Positions 22,918-33,200 of a DNA stretch of 64,000 nt are shown one piece after another. Origin of the DNA: Annulohypoxylon bovei var. microspora. Its lineage: Eukaryota > Ascomycota > Sordariomycetes > Xylariales > Hypoxylaceae. A model generated the notes under the pieces. That model had not been told where the DNA came from. It was given only the letters and a program-made list of their open reading frames with translations, and did no database searches. Where the stretch lies: assembly GCA_022836615.1 (NCBI GenBank), contig MU405299.1, positions 99,527-163,526 of the forward strand. The letters are read 5' to 3'. Positions within the stretch are counted from its first letter, which is position 1; the number at the start of each line of letters is the position of its first letter. The translations under genes were made by a program, and so were the position numbers.

Positions 22918-24168
22918 AGTATACTATTGATCAAGGGCAGAGCCCCGTATCCACTAATTATATGATACAACACGTATATATAACTAGCCATCGTTGTCTT
23001 TTCCTACGATCTTGTTACTTAGCTTCATACATGCCATTTCTTAGCTTATAGCTCCTATAGATAGCTAGTCACTCGTTTAAAATACCAGTTTCTCCCTGAT
23101 CAGAAATCCCCTGTCATGCCTTTTATAATATTGTCAACCTAGCTATCGTTATAATTATCGTTATAACCAGGTCCCTGGTTGCTGGAGCTCTGCTCTAGAA
23201 CAATATCCCGTACATATCGATGTATCGAGATCACGCCATGGCCCTCGCCTTCGTGTATATGTCTCTGGGATCGGCGATGTATGATGGCTGGTGATGATCG
23301 GTCTGGTGGGTCTTCGTATGTGTTGGCAAGTGGGTATGTATGGCGGTGGGCAGTGGGCAGTGGGGCTCAACAGAAAAGACTGTGAGGTCGGCGAAATCGA
23401 TGGGATCGTGGGAAATCGTCGAAAATCGTCGAAACAAGGTGATCAGGATGGTGGTCTTGTCGTGGTGATCTTGTCGTGGTGTTGTAGCGTTCGTACAGCA
23501 GGGAAAAGTGCGGTGGCATGCCCCTAGTCTTAGGTCTCTTTCCCTCCCTCGATAGCTTGAAGATGACGTCGTCGTCGGCGAAAGCTATCGAAGAAAGAGA
23601 AAAAACTGGTGATCAGGTAGAAAGATGAGATGCCCTGGTGATCAGGGTGGTGTGAAGTCTCTGATGGTATCTCGTTCCTCCCTGTGCTAGGGCTATGAGG
23701 CGCTCTCCCTCCCTCGATGGCTTGAAGGCATCGTCGTGAAAGCTAGTATCGATAGAGCATGCTTGGCAAAGAAAAAGAACAGGTCTCGCTGATCAGGCTG
23801 GCGAGAAGGTCATGATGCGTGCTGTGGTGTGCTGCGGTCCTCCTAAAGAGCTGAGGATGCCCGGTATCTAGTCCGCGTGGTCGGTCGCCACTTGTTCTGG
23901 AGCAGGGCTCCAGCAACCGGGGACCTGGCTATAGCGACAGCTACGCTGACGATATCATGGCAGGCATGGCAGGGGATCTCTGATCAGGGAGAAACTGGTA
24001 TCTTGAACGAGTGACTAGCCATCTATGGGAGCTATGAGCCAAGAAGTGGCATGTATGAAGCTAAGTAACAAGATCGTGGGAAAAGACCACGATGGCTAGG
24101 TAGCTATATACACGTGCTGTATCACATGACTAGTGGATACGGGGCTCCGCCCCTGATCACTATATACT
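22918..24168. mobile_element. Foldback element with ~280-bp inverted arms
   Basis: The left arm (about 22918-23205) and the right arm (about 23890-24168) are inverted copies, both starting outside with an AGTATA-like end followed by GATCAnGGGCnGAGCCCCGT. The centre (about 23520-23845) holds two imperfect direct repeats of about 150 bp that share CTCCCTCCCTCGAT and GATCAGG motifs. There is no meaningful open frame, so it is non-autonomous. Most arm differences are C in the right arm against T in the left, or G against A, often at CpA/TpG, as expected from repeat-induced point mutation of the left arm. Exact ends and target duplication are uncertain; TA dinucleotides flank both sides loosely. 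It lies between the convergent SnoaL-like and FMO genes. Confidence 0.75.
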
Positions 24169-24448
24169 GTAGATTGGCTTGCTTCTAATTGAATATGAGG
24201 TCCACTCAGCAAATATTCAAGAGCGGCAGGAAAGCCGCGTTCTGTGACCGGACGCTCTTCATCTGCCCAGGTCAGGTTGGCTATTCTGGAAAAGAAGCAG
24301 ATTGTCTGATTCGATTCTACGACGTGGCATTGGCGCGGTGTGCATGTATGCGTTGGTGCTTATAAAAAATTATACTCATGCAGTGAGGTTATACCCATGA
24401 ACTATAATGCTACCAAGCGATCCTTCGAGATAGAACCTTTGTCAATTG

Positions 24449-24690
24449 GGTGTGGCGGTGCGTGTACAGTCCAAAACACTGTAAATGGCAATTAGATAAT
24501 CAGGGGATAGCTTTGGGGCGTGCGAGACACTGTATATGCGCACTGTCTGCGCCTTTCCTGACGTTATTTGGACTGTGCGCATAACTATCCCCTGCATTAC
24601 ACAGCCGGTATGCGCTACCCGCCATAGCATGTGTTAGTAACCTATATGGGCAAAAGGGGGATAGTGGTGCATACAGTCCAATACAGTAGC
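24449..24690. repeat. Short repeat cluster with hairpin
   Basis: GGACTGTGCGCATAACTATC (from about 24570) and GGGGGATAGTGGTGCATACA (from about 24656) are inverted copies that could form a stem of about 23 bp with a loop of about 60 bp. A related direct copy with GTACAGTCCAAAACACTGT occurs near 24464. It lies just downstream of the FMO gene (3' side). It is probably a small decayed repeat; a role in 3' processing is not shown. Confidence 0.4.
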
Positions 24691-24879
24691 ATTAGCACAT
24701 GAGACACTTAATCTGACTCCATTCTGGCGGTAAGGCAGATCATCAATTTATAGGGTGAACAACAATTAACCGGAATAGCTTGAAAATCTAGCTGCCACAA
24801 AAACCCAGAATCATCTTTGTCTATAATCGTCTATCTACTTGAATACATATATAACACAGCAACTAAGAATGGCTCTTCC

Positions 24880-26285
24880 TCAAGCCGCCAACGGCGCCAG
24901 GATATCATAGCTCACAATCTCTTGCGCAGCCTTGGCAAGCTTCCGCTGGAGCCCCTCAGGGTCCCGCCCATCCCGCCACTGGTACATGCGGCCGATCTGA
25001 CCGGAGTTGCGAGGAACCCACTGGCCACGCTCCAATCTGGCGTTGCTATAGTTTTGTAGCGCCTCTCTCACTGCGTCGGCTGCAGTTGCGCCGCTCTGGG
25101 ACTCCCGCTGAGCCTGCACCGACTCCAGGACCTTGCAGACCACGAGGGCGTCCTCGACACCCGTGCAGGCGCCGATCCCCAGGAATGGAGTGCTGGCGTG
25201 CGCTGCGTCGCCGACGATGCAGACGCGGCCGCTTGCATACGTCGGTGGGGGGTTGTCGGTCATGTCGTAGATACCCCACTTGATCATCTTCTCCGGGTAG
25301 AGCTTCCAGACGTTCGCGGCGTGCGGACACCAGTCCTTGAAGATCTTCTCGACCTCGCTGCGATCGGCCTGAGCCGTCATCCTGTGGGGGTCAGGGAACT
25401 CCTCGGCATCGTAGGCAAAGATGGCGATGTTCAGCAGTGTTCCGCTCATGACCTAAATCAAGAACATCGTCATTAGTAACCCTATACACGTCCAGAGCGG
25501 GTGGAATATATACGAACAGGATATGTCAGCAGGCATGCATTCGGGCCACAGTGCATGCAACCGCCCTGGGCAGTCTTCTCGCCCATGGCGGCAACACCGA
25601 CGTCGATAGGAACCATGGTGCGGTAGGTAACATTGTGCGTGTAGCCCGGGCGGGCAGCTGGGTGGTCGGGGCCCAACATGGTTTTCCGGATGCTCGAGTG
25701 GACGCCGTCACAGCCGAGCACAACATCAGCCTTGGCGGTGGTGCCGTCCTCAAAGTGAAGGACGACCTTGCTGTTCTCTTCGCTGTCGTCATAGCTCAGG
25801 AGCTGCTTCCCGAACACGGCGGACCCTTCGGGCAGCAGGGCGCCCATCTCCTTGAGGAACTGCGCGCGCACGCAGCCCCAGAACAGGAGCTTGTTGTTCG
25901 GCGTCCGGAAGAGGAGCGCCTTGGACTCGTCCTCGGCGTCCTCCCGGGTCCGCGGGGTGTAGCCGTCCCAGTAGCTGTTGCTCGAGTTGGCGTCTGTCTT
26001 CTGGCTGATACGGCCCAGGATCTCTATGAGAGCAGGGTTTAGCTGTTTCATCCATCCTCGCGCTGCCTCAGTGAACGCGAATCCGGCGCTGACCTCGGTC
26101 CACGTCGACGCGCGCTCATAGATGACAGTCTTGATGCCCCGACGATGTAGGCCTAGCGCCGTGATGACACCGACTATGCCACCACCCACGATGGCCACCT
26201 CAAGAGGAGGTGTACCGCCGTTGGTGTGGCTGTTGCCGTTGGTGTGGCTGTTGCCGTTAACGTGGTTGTTACCGTTGGTAGCCAT
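24880..26285 (-). CDS. FAD-dependent monooxygenase, salicylate-hydroxylase type
   Basis: Two exons (26285-25518 and 25452-24880) give 446 residues. A low-complexity Asn-Gly-His-Thr leader (about residues 4-24) precedes the FAD motif VAIVGGGIVGVITALGL (GxGxxG at about 34-39). The DG motif is VVLGCDGVHSSIRK, and the GD motif is CIVGDAAHASTPFLGIGACTG in exon 2. This is the class A flavin aromatic hydroxylase layout used by AzaH, SorbC and TropB-like enzymes, which hydroxylate and dearomatise polyketide phenols using NAD(P)H and O2. The substrate is probably the aromatic aldehyde released by the NR-PKS, with which this gene shares a divergent promoter region. The product may be a quinol or catechol, since the ring carbon that usually carries a methyl is predicted to be unmethylated here. 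The intron donor is a weak GTTCGT. Confidence 0.9.
26218..26278. repeat. 18-bp tandem repeat at the FMO N-terminus
   Basis: On the plus strand the unit GTTGGTGTGGCTGTTGCC is repeated about twice, with a diverged third copy. In the minus-strand gene it encodes the Asn-Gly-Asn-Ser-His-Thr repeats of the FMO leader. The copy number is likely to vary between strains. Confidence 0.7.
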
Positions 26286-27253
26286 GGCGAAGATGTTAAT
26301 GATAGGACTGGATAGGTCGATGAAATTGCTGATTCAACTGAGAAAATAGCTGGTAAAGCGATACAACAAATATCTACCCTGTAATTGATTACTTACTGAC
26401 CAGATAGCGAACATCGTGGTATGTATACCTACATAAGTAGGTAGTCAACCTAGCAGCGTACTGAAGAAAACAGTCGATAAACTGACGATTTAGAAAATCA
26501 GTTGAGTCGCGTAAAGGAAGATTCGTGCGGCTGATTAATGCTAAGAATAGCATCGCTTACAGCTCAGCCCGGACATATAATTCCCCTTGACTCGCTCACG
26601 AAGAATCTGTTATCAACAATCTGTTAGGACTGGAAGGATTCGCTGTGGCGTTCAGATCCATCCGGCAACCAATGCTTCTAGTAGCCTTACGATAAGCATG
26701 GGAGTTCCACTAAGGAGCTGACGTGTCAGCTGGAGTGAGCAGAGGTTTTCTAGAACTTTGCCGCAATAACTTTTGCCCAGGAGGAATGCTTACGGCAACT
26801 TTCTCACCTCCGGGACGACATAACAGCGAATGATGACTACGATGCACGAGCGCGGCACTAGTCGCCGCTGTTTCAATACACAATACACAGACGAAATGTC
26901 TGGTGTTGGGGCGCAGAGGACGCCAACTTCCGAAGGAACAAGGGTGGCTCATGGGAGTCTTACGAAAACAATGGCCCCGATATATCCCACGCCGGAGATA
27001 GGCAATTATGAGGTGTCGCTTGAAGCCTTGAAGCCTCTATCTTATATCAAGTCGACCTTAGCCAGCCACGAGTATCAGTTTGAAAGAGCATACCTACGAA
27101 CAACCCTTAGATTTCTTCATATCACTTCGATACTAGACCACTATGTGCCCTCGCTTCTAAACATTCCATTATACGCTATGCTATCTGGCTTTCCTTAAAT
27201 AATTTCAATATTTACCTACCTACCTACGTACCCCTTCACGGCATTGAGCAACA
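26286..27253. promoter_or_regulatory. Divergent promoter region, FMO / NR-PKS
   Basis: About 970 bp between the start codons of the FMO (-) and the NR-PKS (+). It should carry both promoters and is the likeliest place for cluster-regulator binding. A 26830-27198 open frame shows no domain. I could not pick out a clear CGG palindrome by eye. Confidence 0.5.
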
Positions 27254-30200
27254 ATGACGGCCTTCACTTTACCCACCACTTCTTTAAACACGCGCAAGGC
27301 GAAGAGCTTTATTTTCGGAGGACATATCGGGCCACAGAGCAAGAATACGTTGGCAAAGCATGTACGACAGATCGTGAACGGGCCCAATGCAAAATGGATG
27401 CTAGATGCCCTGGCAGACATGCCACGGTACTGGGAAGCCGTCGTAGAGAAGATCCCTGAAATGGCCGGGACGATGCAGGGTGACCGTCTACTGGCCGACT
27501 TGGAGTCGTGGCTCCGAGATGGAACCGACGAATCTATAGCCTCAGACACGGAGATACCGGATATCTGGATCGGCTTTATGATGATCGCTATTGAGCTTGA
27601 TCAGTACTGGCGGTATCTGGAGTTCCGATTCGACGGAGCTGTAGACGACCCGCAGGCAGAGTTGGTGCAGCAGCACCAGTCTACCGGAAGCGACAAGGTC
27701 GAGACAGTAGGCTTCTGTGCCGGCATGATCGCCGCCGTAGCTGTTGCAAGCTCCCACAACCGACGGGACTTTGAAAAGTATGGTACCGCGGCACTACGCA
27801 TCGGAGTCATGATGGCGGCCCTAGTAGGCGCCAATGAGGAGTGGAGTAAGGGTCTCGGCAAAGGAAGATCCGTCTCGCTGGCTACGGCATGGAGAACTCC
27901 TAAGCAGGGAGATGATATGACCCGCATCGTCGCGTCCATGTCTCCCGATTCCTACGTCTCCGTGCTCCTTGACCAGGCTCGAGCCACCGTGACGACTTCG
28001 GAGCGCCTCGCGCCAAGGCTGATCCGACAGCTTCGCGCAGCAGGTGTCACAACGATACCGCTCGCCTTCAAAGGCAAGCTCCACACACCCGGTGCGGAGC
28101 GGGAACGCCATACCAACGCTATCATCGACATATGCCACGCGATGCCCGAGCTACAGTTTCCGGATGCTGCCGGTCTGGCATTGCCAACTTACCTCGACCA
28201 CCCCGAGGGGAAGCCGGTCGCGGCTGAAGAAGTCGACTTAATCGGTACGGTGTTGCGCTCTATCTTGGCAACTCAGTTAAGCTGGTCCAGCACCGTCTCG
28301 AGGCTTGTGGCGAACGGGGAGGAGGTCTCGCTTATTGCCTTTGGCCTCGACCGCCCTGTGCCAGCCAGCGTTCTGGGCCGCTTTGGCCCGAAGCAGGTGC
28401 ATTTCGAGGACATTGAGAACTACATAAACGAGTCTCTAGAATCCTCACGCCGACTCCGCCCAAGCAACGACACCGGTAACCACTCGAACGGTCTCGTGCA
28501 AACTCAGTCCGCAAGACCGAGCAAACCCAGTGTCGAGCCGGAAGAAAACCCAGAAGACGTGATTGCGATAGTAGGCATGTCCGTAAAGACGGCGGGTGCC
28601 GAAGACCTGGAATCATTCGGGGAGATGCTCAAGACCGGAGAGTCGCAGCACCAGATAATCACGCGTGAACGGATGGTTCACGACATGTTGTACCGCGATG
28701 ACGCCGACGCCGACCCCAAGAGGAAGTGGTACGGTAACTTCATGCGCGACCCAGACGCTTTCGATCATAAGTTCTTCAAGCGCAGCCCACGTGAATCGAT
28801 GGCTATCGACCCGCAAGGCCGACTCTCGCTGCAAGGGGCGTACCAGGCAGTCGAACAATCCGGGTACTTCAACGAATTGGCAACTACCAGCACGTCTGAG
28901 CACAAGAGACGGAAGCACGTAGGTGTTTACGTCGGCCTCTGCTCTTTCGAGTACGAGATCAACATTGGATGCCACCCGACAAGCGCGTTCACGGCGACCG
29001 GAGGCCTGAGAAGTTTCATCCCCGGTCGATTATCGCATTATTTCGGTTGGACCGGGCCGGCAATGACGGTCGACACAGCCTGCTCGTCGTCAACGGTGGC
29101 CCTTCACACGGCCTGCCGAGATCTGCTGTCGGGCGAAGTCCCGGCCGCGCTCTGCGGTGGCGTCAACGTCTTGACAAACTTGCAATGGACGCAAAACCTC
29201 GCCGCCGGTAGCTTTATCAGCCCGTCGGGCCAGTGCAAACCTTTCGACGCCGACGCCGATGGGTACTGCCGCGGTGACGGTATCGCTTACGTGTTCTTGA
29301 AGAAGCTGTCTACCGCTGTAGCCGACGGCAACATGGTCCTGGGCACGATACGCGCTACGGGTGTCAACCAGAACTACAACTCCACGCCGTTGTTTGTCCC
29401 CAACGTACCTTCGCTGTCGACACTGTTCAATGACGTGATTAAGAAGGCCCGCGTGGAGCCGCGTGACATTTCGCTGGTCGAGTGCCACGGCACTGGCACA
29501 CCCGTCGGAGACCCTGCCGAGTACGAAAGCATACGTATGGCTGTCGCTGGTCCCCTGCGTGATACCGTTGTGCCTGTTGGATCGGTCAAGGGTAACGTTG
29601 GCCATACCGAAGGCGCATCTGGCATCGTCTCCTTGATCAAGGTCCTCACGATGATGAGAGACGGTTTCATCCCTCCCCAGGCTAGCTTCAAGAGAATGAA
29701 CCCTCATATCCACACGCAGCCGTCAGACAACATGGAGGTGGTCACATCGTTGCGGCCCTGGCGGGATAACCGCAAGATCGCCCTCATCAACAACTACGGC
29801 GCCTGCGGAAACAACTCAAGCGTGGTGGTTGCCCACACGGCTCACACACCTACCAGACCCGTTTTGGCCGGGTCGGCGGCGCCCCGATTCCCCTTCTGGA
29901 TCTCAGGCTTCGACGCCCGTAGCATTGCGGCTTACAGCACCGTACTGGCGCCCTACCTACAATCGCACGCTGGGTCCGAAGACGGACAGGCGACAATCGC
30001 GGATGTGTCGTTCAACATGAAGCGACAGTCAAACCCCAACTTGCCTCAAGGAATGATCTTCAGCTGCACTTCCTTGGCCGATCTACAGGACAAGCTATCT
30101 CAGGCAGCCTCAGCTACTACGGGCACAGCTGCTAGCATTGGAATTGCCCCAGTGAAGGCCGAGCGTCCCGTTGTCTTGTGCTTCGGAGGTCAAGTATCGA

Positions 30201-33200
30201 CCTTTATCGGGCTTGACCGCGCACTGTACGAAGGCGTGGGTGTGTTACGCCACCACCTGGACCAGTGCAACGCCGCCATCATGTCCCAAGGCCTGGGTAG
30301 TATCTTCCCCGACATTTTCTCCAGCGAACCTATTAAGGATGTAGTCAAGCTACAGACCGCGCTCTTCGCTATGCAGTATGCCTCTGCCAAGAGCTGGATA
30401 GATTGTGGGCTCATCGACAAGGTAGTATCTGTCGTAGGCCACAGCTTTGGTGAGATTACGGCACTCTGCATATCAGGCGTGCTGAGCCTGGAAGACACGG
30501 TTAAACTAATCGCCGGCCGAGCTAAGCTGGTACGCGACGCCTGGGGACCTGATTCGGGCGCCATGATGGCGGTCGAGGCTGACGAGTCATTCGTGCATGA
30601 TGTTCTGAAGGAGTCAAACCTCCGATCCGACGGGTCGGCCGGCATCGCCTGTTATAATGGCCGCCGCAGCTTCACCGTTGCTGGATCGACAAAGGCCATC
30701 GACGCTTTTGCCAATACACTAGCTGAGAAGAGCAAGATGGTCGAAGGGGTCAAGAGTAAGCGTCTGAACGTCACCAACGCCTTCCACTCCACATTGGTAG
30801 AGCGCCTCGTGGGCCGCCTAGGGGAGCTTGGTAAAGGATTGACCTTCAACGATGCCACCATTCCGGTGGAACGTGCCACCGAGCATGACGATCCATCCGC
30901 CAAATTGGACTGGAGCTTTGTCCCCTCGCACATGCGCCAGCCGGTCTTCTTCGATCATGCGGTACAGCGGCTCACTAAGAAGTACCCGCAAGCCGTCTTC
31001 CTCGAGGCGGGTTCCAACTCGACCATCACTGTCATGGCAGCCCGCGCACACGCCCAAGCGGCCCCCGCGACTTCCGACGCGGTCCACTTCCAGTCCGTGT
31101 CCATTACGAATACCAAGAAGGCTTTCGACGGACTCACGGATGCAACTGTGGCCCTCTGGAAACAGGGCTTGCGCGTGTCTTTCTGGGCACACCACCGCCT
31201 CCAAACAGGCGACTACGCTCAGCTCCTCCTACCGCCATACCAGTTCGAGAAGACACGCCACTGGCTCGAGCTCAAGTCGCCCAAGGAGATAGTCATGAAG
31301 GAGGCCCAAAAATTGATCGCCGCTGGAGGCAATGGCCTGCTGCTAGAGGGTGCGTCACAATCGGGACAGCAAGAACATGAGGACCCCAGGACCCTTCCTA
31401 TATGGACTTTCATGGGCTTCCAGGACGATGCAGCCAACAAAGGGCACAGCTCCAAGAAGCAGTCGAAGGTAGCACGGTTCCGTATCAACACGGCCTCGGA
31501 CAAGTACCAGCGTCTGTTCTCGACCCACGTCATCGCCCAGACGGCGCCCATGTGCCCCGCCACGCTCGAGATCGACATGGCCATCGAAACCGCTTTCAGC
31601 CTACACCCGGAATTCAGATCGAGCGGGTACTCGGCGGTGGTGCGCGACATGCTCAGCCATTCGCCCATATGCGCCGACTCGACGCGCGTCCGCTACATCG
31701 ACCTTAAGCAACTCAACGATAGCGAGACGGAGTGGCACTTCACCATCCACAGCATGGGGGCCTCCACCGGGACCGCCAGCGAGAAGCACGCCGAGGGGCG
31801 CGTGCAGCTGTGCTCGCCCACGGAGCCGTCCTTCGTGCAGGAGTTCGGGCGGTACGAGCGCGCGGTCAGCCACGCGCAGTGCCAGGCGGTGCTGAAGCTG
31901 GGCCCGAACGACGAGGGCGTGGAGGCGCTGCAGGGCCGCAACGTGTACCGGGCGTTCGAGGGCGTCGTCGTCTTCGGCCCCGTGTACCAGGGCGTGCGGT
32001 CCGTCGTGGGCCGCGACGGCGAGAGCGCCGGCGTCGTGCACAAGCGCCACGCCGGCGACACCTGGCTCGACGTCCCCAAGGCCGACTCCTTCGGCCAGGT
32101 CGCCGGCATGTACGTCAACCTGCTGACCGACCTCCCGGCCAGCGACATGTACGTCGCCACCGGCCTCGAGCTGACCATGCGCTCGCCCAAGTCAAAGACC
32201 GTGACCGATGGCCGGGAGAACGGTCCTGGTGTCTGGCACGTGCTGGCTCGCCACGCGCGCGAGTCCGACAAGACCTACATCACGGACGTCTACATCTTCG
32301 ACGCCGCGACGGGCGCGCTGGAAGAGATCATCATGGGTCTCCGATATGTTCGCGTCGCCAAGGCAACGATGGGTAAGATACTGGCGAGGGTGACGGCCGA
32401 TAAGTCGGTTTTGATGAGCACCGCGGCGCCTGTGCCGTCGTCTGCCCCTCATGTTGCCACCCTTTCCCCGCCTGCCGAGACCGCGCGTCCCCGCCCAGAC
32501 GCAAAGGCGTCAAGGGCCAGTAGCAGAAAGCCAAAGGCTACCAGCAAGCACGACCTCACAGAACAAGTGCGCGATGTAGTCGCTAACGTTTCCGGTATCG
32601 AGGCTAGCGACATGACGCTCGACAGCGAGATGGCTGACCTGGGTATCGACTCGTTGATGGGCATGGAGCTGGCCCGCGAGGTCGAGAACACCTTCAAATG
32701 CACGCTCGACCAGGCCGAGCAGATGGAAGCCATCAATCTTCGCCAGTTCGTTGCCTGCGTGGCGAATGCTTTGGCTAGGGCCGGAAAGGGGTCCGGTGCG
32801 GAACAAGAGGAGGAGGATGATGTCAGCGACTACAACGACAGCGACGATGACTCGGCTGGTACCGGAGAGGGTGACAGCACAGGCATTTTCGAAGACTCGG
32901 CCTCTGAAATCTCTACTCCAGATGACGCGTCAGACTTCACCGCCGCCAAGAGGTTAGTTCCTAACCCTCTATCAGCTCCGGCCTCGACAACTAATTCATC
33001 TGCCGCAGTGGCGAAAGTACTCAATAGGGGCGACGTGGCGGCGCGTGAGGCAGAGGCGGAGCGCCTGGTGGCTGCCTACACGACAGGATGGGAGTCCGGC
33101 CTACTCGAGGCCGCGGAAGACCGTACTACCACCACCACCAGTAGGGGAGCCACAGTAGTTGTGACAGGCGCGTCGGGCAGCCTTGGGTCACACCTCGTCC

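Noticed and set aside
26830..27198. Open frame in the FMO/NR-PKS promoter region
   Set aside because: No family features, and its position in a divergent promoter makes it an unlikely gene.
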